Origin: Acidobacteriota bacterium
GTDB taxonomy: Bacteria > Acidobacteriota > Vicinamibacteria > Vicinamibacterales > UBA2999
Length of the DNA: 61,195 nucleotides
Direction: 5' to 3'
NCBI GenBank assembly: GCA_018000455.1
Contig: JAGNJW010000011.1
Location: 92,872 to 154,066 of the forward strand
Part shown: in pieces, positions 1 to 8,281 of the stretch
Numbering within the stretch: the stretch's first letter is position 1
Layout of the letters: each line of letters opens with the position of its first letter
Translations under genes and position numbers: made by a program
Notes under the pieces: generated by a model
The model's input: only the letters and a program-made list of their open reading frames with translations
The model's database searches: none
Told to the model about the DNA's origin: nothing

Positions 1-1
1 C

Positions 2-295
2 CGTAAGGCGATCCTGCGACGCGTCGGCCTCGAGAGACTCGATCCGGCGCTCTTCGAGCGGCCCAAGCGCGGCTTCGTGCTGCCCTTCGACACCTGGATC
101 CGCAGGTCGCTCGGGCGTGCCATGGACAGCACGATGCGCGACCCGGCCGCGGCGGTATCGGTCGGGCTCAACGCTCAGACGGTGTCGCGGCTCTGGCAGG
201 CCTACCAGCAGGGAGCGCCCGGTCTCTACTGGTCGCGCGTCTGGGTTCTCTACGTCCTGATGCGCTGGTGTCACCGTCACGGAGTGCGCGCGTGA
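2..295 (+). CDS. Asparagine synthase-like protein, C-terminal end (5' truncated by window)
   Basis: Only the last 97 codons lie in the window; the frame is open to the left edge. The visible part carries the C-terminal signature of class II glutamine-hydrolysing asparagine synthases: PKRGFVLPFDTWIR at about visible residues 21-34, followed by a helical tail ending LYVLMRWCHRHGVRA. Known members amidate aspartate, but in polysaccharide loci such paralogues are thought to amidate sugar acids or other cell-surface substrates. The stop overlaps the next gene's GTG start as GTGA, so it is translationally coupled to a glycosyltransferase, which supports an envelope-glycan role. Neither the glutaminase domain nor the ATP-binding motif is in view, so activity cannot be judged. 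Confidence 0.8.
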   Translation, partial: RKAILRRVGLERLDPALFERPKRGFVLPFDTWIRRSLGRAMDSTMRDPAAAVSVGLNAQTVSRLWQAYQQGAPGLYWSRVWVLYVLMRWCHRHGVRA

Positions 296-1266
296 GCCGG
301 GCGACGCCCTCACGCCGCTACTGTCTCATCTCGCCCTGCCGCGACGAGGCGGCGTATGCGCGACGCACACTCGAGAGCGTGGCGCATCAGACCTTGCCGC
401 CGGCACTCTGGATCGTCGTCGACGACGGCTCGACCGACCAGACGACTTCCATCGTCGAGGAGTACGCGGCGAAGCTGCCGTACCTGCGGCTCATCCGGCG
501 CGGGAATCGCGGCCACCGCAAGGTCGGCGCCGGCGTCATCGAGGCGTTCAACGTCGGCTACGCGGCGATGGCGCCAGACGACTTCGACTACGTCTGCAAG
601 ATGGACCTCGACCTCGATCTACCCGCCGGCTACTTCGAAGGCCTCGTGCAGCGAATGGAGGCCGAGCCCCGGCTCGGCACGACCTCGGGGAAACCGTGGT
701 TCACGCATCCCCGCACGGGCGTCCTCGTGCCGGAGATCTGCGGCGACGAGATGTCGGTCGGGATGACGAAGTTCTACCGGCGCTCGTGCTTCACCGAGCT
801 GGGCGGATTCGTGCCGCAGGTGATGTGGGACGGGATCGACTGCCATCGGGCACGAATGCACGGCTGGCTGGCCGAGAGCGTGAACGACCCGGCCCTGCGC
901 TTCGTCCACCTGCGTCCACAGGGCGCCAGCGACAAGGGGATCTGGACGGGCCGGGCCCGCGCCGGCTTCGGGCAGTACTTCATGGGCACCGCGCCGCTCT
1001 ACTACCTGGCCAGCGCCTTGTTTCGCGCCTTCGAGCATCCGGCGATCGTCGGCAGTCTCGCCATGCTGTGGGGTTACGCCGGCAGCGCCGTGCGGCGCCT
1101 GCCGCGCTACGACGAACCAGGATTCCGCTCGTTCCTGCGGCGCTACCAGTACGCCTGCCTCAGACTCGGCAAGGCGGCCGCCACCTCGCGTCTCAACGAC
1201 CAGCAGCGTCCGATCTGGGAGGCCGCGCACGGGCCGTCGGTCACACAGGAGCACGGCCGTGGCTGA
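292..1266 (+). CDS. Family 2 glycosyltransferase
   Basis: A GT-A fold glycosyltransferase of 324 residues. The N-terminus has the typical start (CLISPCRDEA), then IVVDDGSTDQ at about 41-50 for nucleotide binding, and MDLDLDLP near residue 104 as the DxD-like metal site. An acceptor-side region follows around MWDGIDCHRARM. No obvious multi-span membrane domain is seen, so it probably works at the inner face of the cytoplasmic membrane, adding a sugar to a lipid-linked intermediate. I chose GTG 292 because it forms a 4-base GTGA overlap with the upstream stop; an in-frame GTG at 268 would add eight residues. The donor and acceptor sugars cannot be read from the sequence. Confidence 0.9.
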   Translation: MSRATPSRRYCLISPCRDEAAYARRTLESVAHQTLPPALWIVVDDGSTDQTTSIVEEYAAKLPYLRLIRRGNRGHRKVGAGVIEAFNVGYAAMAPDDFDYVCKMDLDLDLPAGYFEGLVQRMEAEPRLGTTSGKPWFTHPRTGVLVPEICGDEMSVGMTKFYRRSCFTELGGFVPQVMWDGIDCHRARMHGWLAESVNDPALRFVHLRPQGASDKGIWTGRARAGFGQYFMGTAPLYYLASALFRAFEHPAIVGSLAMLWGYAGSAVRRLPRYDEPGFRSFLRRYQYACLRLGKAAATSRLNDQQRPIWEAAHGPSVTQEHGRG

Positions 1267-2005
1267 GCGATCGGAGCTGCTCGGCCTCGAGTTCGAGCGC
1301 GCGGGCATGACGGGGGTCGTGGCGCGCTGCCTGGCGTGGTGCCAGGGGCCGCGGACGAGCCACATCGTGGTCACCGCCAATGCGTCGCACCTGTGCATGA
1401 TGCGCCGCGACGGCGCACTCCGGCAGGCCTGCCAGGCGGCAGACCTGGCCGTCGCCGACGGCATGTCGGTCGTGTGGGCGCTCAAGCTCCTCGGCCGCCC
1501 GGTGCCTGAGAGGGTCGCCGGCATCGACCTGATGACCCGCCTGCTCGAAGCCGGCGACACCCACGGGCTGCGCGTCTACCTGCTGGGCGCCCGTGCGGAA
1601 GTCGTGCAGACGCTGGTCGACCGATGCCAGCAGCGGTATCCGGGACTCATCCTGGCCGGCGCCCGCGACGGCTACTTTACGGTTGACGACCACCAGACCA
1701 TCGCCGACGAGATCCGCGAGCAGGCGCCCCACCTGCTGTTTGTCGGCATGCCGACGCCCTTCAAGGACGTGTTCTGTCAGCGCCATCGCGACCGGCTGCA
1801 GGTGCCGGTCATCATCGGCGTCGGCGGCAGCTTTGACGTCATGGCCGGCATCGTGGCCCGGGCGCCGGCGACCGTGCAGTCGATGGGGCTCGAATGGGCG
1901 TGGCGCCTGGTCATGGAACCGCGCAAGTTATGGAAGCGGTACCTGTCCACCAACAGTGAGTTCATCTGGCTCGTCGTGCGCGAGCTCGTCCGGGGGCGTT
2001 CGTGA
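1259..2005 (+). CDS. WecG/TagA/CpsF family glycosyltransferase
   Basis: A 248-residue GT26-family protein. The diagnostic pieces are present: VVTANASHL near residues 37-45, AVADGMSVVWALKLLG near 64-79, RVAGIDL, then YLLGARAEVV and GVGGSFDVMAG. Characterised relatives transfer ManNAc (TagA) or ManNAcA (WecG) from UDP to a polyprenyl-linked acceptor at the cytoplasmic membrane. The start overlaps the preceding GT2 gene by eight bases, and its stop overlaps the wecB start as GTGA. Because wecB makes UDP-ManNAc, the pairing suggests a ManNAc-type donor, although family members can differ. Length and motif order are typical and nothing looks broken. Confidence 0.9.
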   Translation: MAERSELLGLEFERAGMTGVVARCLAWCQGPRTSHIVVTANASHLCMMRRDGALRQACQAADLAVADGMSVVWALKLLGRPVPERVAGIDLMTRLLEAGDTHGLRVYLLGARAEVVQTLVDRCQQRYPGLILAGARDGYFTVDDHQTIADEIREQAPHLLFVGMPTPFKDVFCQRHRDRLQVPVIIGVGGSFDVMAGIVARAPATVQSMGLEWAWRLVMEPRKLWKRYLSTNSEFIWLVVRELVRGRS

Positions 2006-3150
2006 TCCCGCGTCAGGTCGTCGTCTTCATGGGCACCAGGCCCGAGGCCATCAAGCTGGCGCCGGTCGTCGCGGCCCTGCGCCGCGATGCTGCCTTCGCA
2101 TGCACGGTCGTCGCCACCGGGCAACACGTCGAGATGCTGCGTCAGGTCACCGACCAGTTCGGCATTCAGGTCGATGCCTACCTCGACGTGATGCGTCCCG
2201 ACCAGACATTGGCGGGCCTGACCGCCCGGCTGATGACGGCCATCGACGACTGGCTGGGGCGCGCCGCTCCAGACATCGCGCTCGTGCAGGGGGACACGAC
2301 GACCGTGCTGGTTGCCGCACTCGCCTGCTTCTACCGGCACATCCCGATTGGCCACGTCGAAGCCGGCCTGCGCACCGGCAACATCGGGTCGCCGTTTCCG
2401 GAAGAGGCCAATCGACGCCTCGCCGCACCGCTCGTGACGCTGCACTTCGCGCCGACCGAGTCGGCCCGAGATGCGCTGCTCGGCGAGGGCGTTTCCGCCG
2501 CCACCATTTCCGTGACCGGCAACACGGTCATCGATGCGCTGCTGATGGAAACGGCCGAGCAGCGCCGTCCCGCCCACGGCGAGGCCATCGACCGCGAGCT
2601 CGGATCGGCCATCGGACCTGACTGGGCGACGGTGCCGTACGTGCTCGTGACCGGCCACCGGCGCGAGAACTTCGGCTCCGGGTTCGACGAGATCTGCGCC
2701 GGCATCGCCCGCCTGGCGGCGGCATTTCCCGATCACCGCTTCGTCTACCCCGTGCACCTGAACCCCAACGTGGAGGCGCCGGTGCAGCGCCTGCTGGGGT
2801 CGCTCCCGAACGTGGTGCTGATGCCGCCGCAGAACTACCGGCAGTTCGTGGCGTTGCTCTCGCACTGCCGGCTGGTGCTCACCGACTCGGGCGGTGTCCA
2901 AGAGGAGGCACCGTCGCTCGGGAAACCCGTGCTCGTCATGCGCGACACCACCGAGCGGCCGGAAGGACTCGCCGCGGGCACGGCCCGGCTCGTGGGCGCC
3001 AACGCCGACCAGATCGTCGACCACGTGACGCGGCTGCTCGTCGATGACCGGGCCTACGACGCGATGGCGTCAGCGACCAATCCCTATGGTGACGGGCGCG
3101 CCGCCGGACGGATCGTCGAGCGCCTGCGCCGGCATTTCGATGGCGCGTGA
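2002..3150 (+). CDS. wecB: UDP-N-acetylglucosamine 2-epimerase (non-hydrolysing)
   Basis: Interconverts UDP-GlcNAc and UDP-ManNAc in the cytoplasm. The 382-residue length and motif series are canonical: MGTRPEAIKLAPVV near the N-terminus, GHVEAGLRT, FPEEANRRL, VTGHRRENFG, and the C-terminal uridine-binding run LTDSGGVQEEAPSLGKP followed by MRDTTERPEG. The GTG start overlaps the stop of the TagA/WecG-like gene by four bases, so the donor-making enzyme and its probable consumer are co-translated. The last 81 bases overlap, tail to tail, the 3' end of the GH9 gene on the other strand. It is the last gene of the plus-strand run. Confidence 0.95.
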   Translation: MIPRQVVVFMGTRPEAIKLAPVVAALRRDAAFACTVVATGQHVEMLRQVTDQFGIQVDAYLDVMRPDQTLAGLTARLMTAIDDWLGRAAPDIALVQGDTTTVLVAALACFYRHIPIGHVEAGLRTGNIGSPFPEEANRRLAAPLVTLHFAPTESARDALLGEGVSAATISVTGNTVIDALLMETAEQRRPAHGEAIDRELGSAIGPDWATVPYVLVTGHRRENFGSGFDEICAGIARLAAAFPDHRFVYPVHLNPNVEAPVQRLLGSLPNVVLMPPQNYRQFVALLSHCRLVLTDSGGVQEEAPSLGKPVLVMRDTTERPEGLAAGTARLVGANADQIVDHVTRLLVDDRAYDAMASATNPYGDGRAAGRIVERLRRHFDGA

Positions 3151-4986
3151 GTCCCACCCCCGTCGCGCCGCCCACGCTCCGAAGTACAGGTTGTAGAGCG
3201 CCGGCCCCTGCCAGGCGATCGCTACCTCGTTGGTCGACCAGCTGTCGTTGTCGGTGTAGCGTCCGTCGATGGCGGTCGCGGCCGAACGCGGCATCGCCGG
3301 ATCGCCCCAGTAACCCCACACGGGCCGCGGATAGGCCAGGGGGCGCGAGGTGTCGGCGAGCTCTGGCCGTTCGTTGGGGCCGCCGGCCACGGCACCTGGA
3401 AACACGAACGGCGTCGCGTCCAAGGTCGCGAGCCAGTGATGAAAGGCGTGTTGCCGGCCGCGGGTGACGCCGGGCAGGCCTGAGAGGTAGGCGAACTGGA
3501 GGGAGTTGCGTCCGAACGCATAGTCGAGACCGCTCAGCGCCGTTCGGCAATCCCTCAGGGCCGCCTCCGGGTTGGCGAGACAGCGCGCGATGAGGAGGCC
3601 GGCGCGCTCGAACCCGATCGCCAGCGAGCCCCACACGTAGCGACCGGTCCAGGCAAACGGATGGGCCTCGGCTTGAGCGACGATCCGGGACGCGAGTGTT
3701 GCCAGGCGGGCGTCGATGGCCGCCGTGCGCGCCGGGTCGGCCGCCGCCGCACGCCGGTACAGCAGGCACGCGTAGGCGCCGAAGCGATAGGGGCTCGGCT
3801 CGTCGTCGATGTCGACGAAATGCCGCTCGAAGGCGTCGCGGAACCGGGCCTCCCCGGTCGCCACCAGCAGGCCAGCCGCCGCGAACATGCGGGCGGCCCG
3901 ACCGGCGCGCTCGTCGCCGTCCTGACGATAGGCCCCGCAGGTCGGCCCGTCGGAGTGCTCGGCTGGCCGGGCGTCGAGATAGCGCCAACCACGCTCGGCC
4001 GCCTCGCGGAGCCGGCGGGCAAACCCGGCATCGAGGTGGTCGTAGACCACGGACGCCGAGCCGAGAATTCCAACCGCCCTGGCTGTCGCGATGGTCCCGA
4101 CCTCACCGTGAACGTAGGGCCGTCCGGCCTCGGGCGGATTGCGACCGTATGGCGCATACGCCTCGACACAGGTGCTGTTGCGAAAGCCGCCGTCGTCGAC
4201 CTGCACGGCGAGGAGCCATTCGAGTCCACGCCGCGCTTCGTCCAGCAGGTCGGGAACGGCGTTGCCAGACTCGGGGATGTTGGTCGTGTCATCGGCCGGC
4301 GCGAAATCGCGATAGGCCTCCAGCAGCCAGAAGAGCGACGACACCGTCGTCATGTTGTAGATCGAGTAGTCGCCGGCGTCGTGCCAGCCACCACCAACGC
4401 CCAGCGGCGCGCGGGCGGCATCGCTTGGGTGCATCCAGGGGCCTTCGGCATGACGCGCCTCGATGGCCGTGAACGCACGCTGGAAGTAGAAGACCCGTTG
4501 CACGGCCCGGCGTGCCAGGTCGAACGCCTCGGGCGCGATCGCGAACGGGTGGCTCGACAGCCCGTTGTCCGCCTCGAGATGGTAGCGCCCGGGCCGAGTG
4601 ACGGGGGCGAAGTCGCCGATCCAGACCGTGTCGATCGTCCCGAGGCGGTCCGTGGTCACGGCGCGTGGCGGTTCGCTGCTGCGATAGACGGTCGCTCCGG
4701 TCTCCTCGTCGACCACGGCGAAGGCGGTGAACCGCGCCGGCGACGTGAACGCCTTCGGACCCATCGGCGCAAGACCGAGCTGCGTCGCGGCCAGGTGCGC
4801 GAACGACGTCGGCGGTTGTGCCCGTCGCGCCCGCAGGGCCCGGACGGGCCATCCGGCGGCGCCAACCGCGATTCGCCTCGCCGGTTCCCAGCCGCTGCCG
4901 ACCGCCCAGCCGGTCAGGGCGAGCAGTAGACCGACGCCGGTGACGACACGCCGGCCATGCCCTCGAAGTCGCGCCAACACCCGCAC
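3070..4986 (-). CDS. Secreted glycoside hydrolase family 9 protein
   Basis: About 638 residues. An N-terminal signal anchor or peptide (VVTGVGLLLALTGWAVG) is followed by an Ig-like domain as in CelD-type GH9 enzymes, then an (alpha/alpha)6 catalytic domain. Catalytic landmarks are WHDAGDYSIYNM near residue 200 (nucleophile-activating aspartates), YAFGRNSLQFAYLSGLPG near 490, and DNDSWSTNEVAIAWQ near 580 with the probable acid glutamate. Known GH9 enzymes cleave beta-1,4-glucans or related oligosaccharides. In this locus it may trim or release the polysaccharide made by its neighbours. GTG 4986 fits the signal peptide best; ATG 5046 is possible. The final ~27 residues lie antisense to wecB and beyond the usual GH9 end. 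Confidence 0.85.
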   Translation of the reverse strand: MRVLARLRGHGRRVVTGVGLLLALTGWAVGSGWEPARRIAVGAAGWPVRALRARRAQPPTSFAHLAATQLGLAPMGPKAFTSPARFTAFAVVDEETGATVYRSSEPPRAVTTDRLGTIDTVWIGDFAPVTRPGRYHLEADNGLSSHPFAIAPEAFDLARRAVQRVFYFQRAFTAIEARHAEGPWMHPSDAARAPLGVGGGWHDAGDYSIYNMTTVSSLFWLLEAYRDFAPADDTTNIPESGNAVPDLLDEARRGLEWLLAVQVDDGGFRNSTCVEAYAPYGRNPPEAGRPYVHGEVGTIATARAVGILGSASVVYDHLDAGFARRLREAAERGWRYLDARPAEHSDGPTCGAYRQDGDERAGRAARMFAAAGLLVATGEARFRDAFERHFVDIDDEPSPYRFGAYACLLYRRAAAADPARTAAIDARLATLASRIVAQAEAHPFAWTGRYVWGSLAIGFERAGLLIARCLANPEAALRDCRTALSGLDYAFGRNSLQFAYLSGLPGVTRGRQHAFHHWLATLDATPFVFPGAVAGGPNERPELADTSRPLAYPRPVWGYWGDPAMPRSAATAIDGRYTDNDSWSTNEVAIAWQGPALYNLYFGAWAARRGWDSRAIEMPAQALDDPSGGAPVTIGIGR

Positions 4987-5132
4987 GTCTACAGTATTCG
5001 CCGCCTGGAACCACAAAAACCTACAGGATTCGCCGTCGCCGGGCATGAACCGTAATCGAGCCACCCGCGAATCGAGCGGCCAACCCGGCGTTCTTACCCG
5101 TTCCGGCGCGCGACTGCCCAATCCTCGGGACG

Positions 5133-5148
5133 CGGCCCGCAATTTGCT
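5133..5148 (+). promoter_or_regulatory. Sigma-54-like -24/-12 element
   Basis: CGGCCC-N5-TTGCT has the exact GG-N10-GC spacing of RpoN promoters, with two mismatches to TGGCAC at the -24 box. It lies 40 bases upstream of the TTG start at 5188. The mismatches make it weaker than the element at 40001. Confidence 0.35.
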
Positions 5149-5187
5149 GTTGTTCGTATCGCCCCGCCACAACTCCTCGAGGTTCTC

Positions 5188-7017
5188 TTGCTGAACGCGA
5201 TCCTCCTGCTCGTGCTCACCGCGACCGCAGCGTCGGCCCAGGTCGATACGAGCATCGTGCCCGACGACGGGCGCACCACCTGGGCGCCGGGGGTGCAGGG
5301 CGGCATACCCGACCGCCTCACCATCTGCGCGTCGCTCTCGGCGGCGCAGTTCGGCGACGGCGCGGTCGACGCCTCGGCCGCCATCCAGGCCGCGATCGCC
5401 GCGTGCCCCGCCGGACAGACGGTGTCGCTGTCGGCCGGGACGTTCGTGGTGAACAGCCACCTGCTGCTCAACAAGGGCATCACCCTGCGGGGCGCCGGGG
5501 CCGTCGCGACGCGGCTCGTCAAGACCAACGGCGCGCGGCGCTTCGTCGCCCAGTCGGTCGACGTCAAACCGGTCATCGTGGTCGGACCGAATCGCTGGCC
5601 GAAGATCGATTCGGCGACGTCAGTGGCGCTCACGGCCGACGCCGTGAAGGGCGCGATGGCGGTCACGGTGGCCAGCCCGGCCGGCTTCGCCCCTGGTCAG
5701 TTCGTGCTGCTCGACCAAGACGACTACAACGCCGCGACGTGGGTGCCGTTGCCAGCGCGCATCAACGCTGCCTCGGCGGCGTCGATCTGGGCCTCCGACA
5801 GGGTCGTCTTCCAGCGCCACAACCCGCCGCTGCCCTGGGGCGACGACCCGTTCCCCGGCTCGCTCACCTGGTTCAGCCGTTCGGGCCGCCCGCTCAACGA
5901 ACTCAAAGAAGTGGTGGCCGTCGACGGCAACACGATCACGTTCTCGACGCCCGTCCATACCACCTACACGCAGCAGAAGCAGGCCCAGCTGACCCGCTAC
6001 ACCGGCGCCAACGTGCACGTGCGTGGCGCCGGCATCGAAGATCTGGGCCTGGCGGGCGGCAGCGACGGCAGCATCCGCTTCGAGGCCGCCGCCTACTCCT
6101 GGGTGAAGAACGTCGACAACTCTCTCTGGGGTGGTGAGGGCGTCGGCATCAACCATTCGTTCCGCATCGAGGTCCGCGACTCGACGTTGCACGACGGCAC
6201 CTGGCCGCAACCCGGCGGCGGCGGCTATGCGATTAGCCTCGCATGGGGGTCGTCGGAAGTCCTCATCGAGAACAACGTCGTCCTCAACGTGAACAAGGTG
6301 CTGGTGGTGCGCTCGTCGGGCGCCGGGTCGGTCGTCGGCTACAACTACATGGACAACGGCTACATCTTCACGCAGCCCGAGTGGGTCGAGGTCGGGTTGA
6401 ACGCCAGTCACATGGTGGGCAGTCATCATGTGCTCTTCGAGGGCAACGCGTCGTTCAACTACGACTCCGACAACACCCATGGCAACGCCATCGCCATGAC
6501 GGTGTTCCGCAACCACCTCGTCGGCCACCGTCGCTCGCTGCCAGGCATGGCCAACGCGCGCGGAGCCGGCCTGATGTTCGGCTCGTGGTGGCACACCTTC
6601 ATCGGCAACGTGATTGGCGAATCGGGCCGCATGAGCGGCTGGATCTACGAAGATCCGGGCGATGGCACCCACGGTCACACGACCAGCCGATGGGGCACGG
6701 CGCCAACGGTGTGGAAGCTGGGCTATGACCCCGGCCAGTGGGACCAGTTGCCCGACCCCAAGGTGCGCTCGACGGTGGTCCGCGACGGCAACTTCGACTT
6801 CGTCACCGGCGAGGTCCGTTGGGATCGGGCGGTCCAGACGCTGCCGCCCTCGCTCTATCTGACCGCCAAGCCGGCGTTCTTCGGCGACCATCGATGGCCG
6901 TGGGTCGACCCGCTCGACGACACGAAGGTGGCCGTCCTGCCAGCGGTGCTACGTGCCGCCACCGTGCAGGCGGTGGGGCCGCCGGCGGCGCCGGCCAGTC
7001 TCCGCGTGCAGCCCTGA
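5188..7017 (+). CDS. Secreted right-handed beta-helix protein (pectate-lyase-like fold)
   Basis: 609 residues, with signal peptide LNAILLLVLTATAASA and cleavage near AQV. Residues ~60-110 match the start of pectate-lyase-3-type beta-helices (ASAAIQAAIAACPAGQTV, LSAGTF, NKGITLRGAG). Many short N- and G-rich coils follow, including EVLIENNVV, GYNYMDNG and DSDNTHGNAIAMTVFRNHL. The fold is typical of polysaccharide lyases, hydrolases and epimerases that act on extracellular glycans. It is a clear paralogue of the protein at 20100-21974; over the first ~88 aligned residues after RTTWAPG, 57 are identical. The TTG start is supported by GAGG six bases upstream and by the signal peptide directly after it. 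Enzymatic activity is not proven by any residue I can name. Confidence 0.85.
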   Translation: MLNAILLLVLTATAASAQVDTSIVPDDGRTTWAPGVQGGIPDRLTICASLSAAQFGDGAVDASAAIQAAIAACPAGQTVSLSAGTFVVNSHLLLNKGITLRGAGAVATRLVKTNGARRFVAQSVDVKPVIVVGPNRWPKIDSATSVALTADAVKGAMAVTVASPAGFAPGQFVLLDQDDYNAATWVPLPARINAASAASIWASDRVVFQRHNPPLPWGDDPFPGSLTWFSRSGRPLNELKEVVAVDGNTITFSTPVHTTYTQQKQAQLTRYTGANVHVRGAGIEDLGLAGGSDGSIRFEAAAYSWVKNVDNSLWGGEGVGINHSFRIEVRDSTLHDGTWPQPGGGGYAISLAWGSSEVLIENNVVLNVNKVLVVRSSGAGSVVGYNYMDNGYIFTQPEWVEVGLNASHMVGSHHVLFEGNASFNYDSDNTHGNAIAMTVFRNHLVGHRRSLPGMANARGAGLMFGSWWHTFIGNVIGESGRMSGWIYEDPGDGTHGHTTSRWGTAPTVWKLGYDPGQWDQLPDPKVRSTVVRDGNFDFVTGEVRWDRAVQTLPPSLYLTAKPAFFGDHRWPWVDPLDDTKVAVLPAVLRAATVQAVGPPAAPASLRVQP

Positions 7018-7047
7018 CGAGGGTGCACACCGGGCGACGCGATGGGA

Positions 7048-8268
7048 TCACGCCCCAGACGAGGGGCCGGGCCGGTTCGAGAAGCGTGACTTCAGCGACA
7101 GGAACGGCTGCTCGAAGCCGTGGTAACTGCCGATCGCGATGGCGTACGACACGCCAACACCGCACGTCACCATCAACAGCGAGTTGACGGTGTGCACGCG
7201 GGTCAGGTCGTCGAACAACGCCGGCACGCCGTAGCGGTGCATGCCGTAGGCGACCATCCCGTGGAAGACGTAGAGGCCGTAGCTGTAGCGGCCGAGATGC
7301 CGGAGCCACCCAAAGCGCAATGCTGCCTTCAGCGCGTGCAGACCGTCGTGGTGGGCCGCGCTGTAGATGAGGGCTCCGAAGAACACGGCCAGCGCCGAAG
7401 AACGCAGCGGCAGCAGCAGCGCCGCCGCCTGGTGGAACGCGAAGTGCCACACCGACACCACCACGATCGTCAGCCCGGCCAGACCCGCCACCTGCAGCGT
7501 GCGCCGGCGCACCTGCCCGTCGCCGTCACGCGCGGCCAGCGCAAACCACGCGCCGGCACACAGCGCGTCGATTCGACACGGCGTCAGCACGCCGGCATAG
7601 AGATGCTCGGGCGCGGTCACGCTGTAGTAGACGCGCAGTGCCAGGGCGCCCAGGCCGAGCACGAGGCAGGCGCGCATGGCCGGCCGTGTCGCCAGGCTCC
7701 AGATGATGAACGGCCAGACCAGATAGAAGTGTTCCTCGATCGCCAGCGTCCAGAAGTGGCTCACGTAGGGGATTGAGAAACTCGTCTCCGACGCCAGGTA
7801 GACGTTGGTGAGATACGTCCACAGCCATGGCCACAGCGCCCGCACCTCCAGCAACTGCGGGTCGATCGCGCGCAGCGCCGCCGCCGGCACGAGCACGGTC
7901 ATCGTCAGGAGCACGCCGTAGTAGAGCGGGAAGATGCGCAGGGAACGGCGGGCGAAGAAGTTGGTGAAGTAGCGCGGTTTCCCCTTGGCGTCGGCGAGAA
8001 TGCCGGTGATCAGGAACCCCGACAGCACGAAGAACAGGTCGACGCCCCACAGCCCGTAGTTGGTGAGCTTGATGGCGACGCGCTCGAGGACGTTGGTCGG
8101 AATGACCTGGTTGTTGATGAAGTGCAACGCCATCACCATGGCGATGGCAAGGCCGCGGACGCCGTCCAGTTCGGGCACGTGGCGCCGGGGCCGCGTCCCG
8201 GCCGGCGCGGGGTCGTGGTCGACGCCCGGGCGCTCGGTGAGAGCCGATCCGGCGCTCGGGACGGTCAC
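7048..8268 (-). CDS. Acyltransferase family 3 membrane protein (OafA-like)
   Basis: 406 residues with about ten membrane segments. The N-terminal signature RRHVPELDGVRGLAIAMVM and the motif ALHFINN (candidate catalytic histidine) are followed by GVDLFFVLSGFLI and FFARRSLRIFPLYYGVL, all hallmarks of acyltransferase-3 proteins. Known members O-acetylate or O-acylate sugars in lipopolysaccharide and exopolysaccharide at the cytoplasmic membrane. It is the last gene of the minus-strand polysaccharide operon, 13 bases after the phosphoglycosyltransferase gene, so it probably decorates the polymer or its repeat unit. A ~35-residue polar N-terminal extension precedes the first helix. The acyl group transferred is unknown. 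Confidence 0.9.
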   Translation of the reverse strand: MTVPSAGSALTERPGVDHDPAPAGTRPRRHVPELDGVRGLAIAMVMALHFINNQVIPTNVLERVAIKLTNYGLWGVDLFFVLSGFLITGILADAKGKPRYFTNFFARRSLRIFPLYYGVLLTMTVLVPAAALRAIDPQLLEVRALWPWLWTYLTNVYLASETSFSIPYVSHFWTLAIEEHFYLVWPFIIWSLATRPAMRACLVLGLGALALRVYYSVTAPEHLYAGVLTPCRIDALCAGAWFALAARDGDGQVRRRTLQVAGLAGLTIVVVSVWHFAFHQAAALLLPLRSSALAVFFGALIYSAAHHDGLHALKAALRFGWLRHLGRYSYGLYVFHGMVAYGMHRYGVPALFDDLTRVHTVNSLLMVTCGVGVSYAIAIGSYHGFEQPFLSLKSRFSNRPGPSSGA

Positions 8269-8281
8269 TGGCGGCCTGCGT

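Noticed and set aside
5047..5460. N-terminal extension of the GH9 frame up to 5460
   Set aside because: The extra codons overlap the divergent beta-helix gene and have non-coding composition; a signal peptide begins right after 4986.
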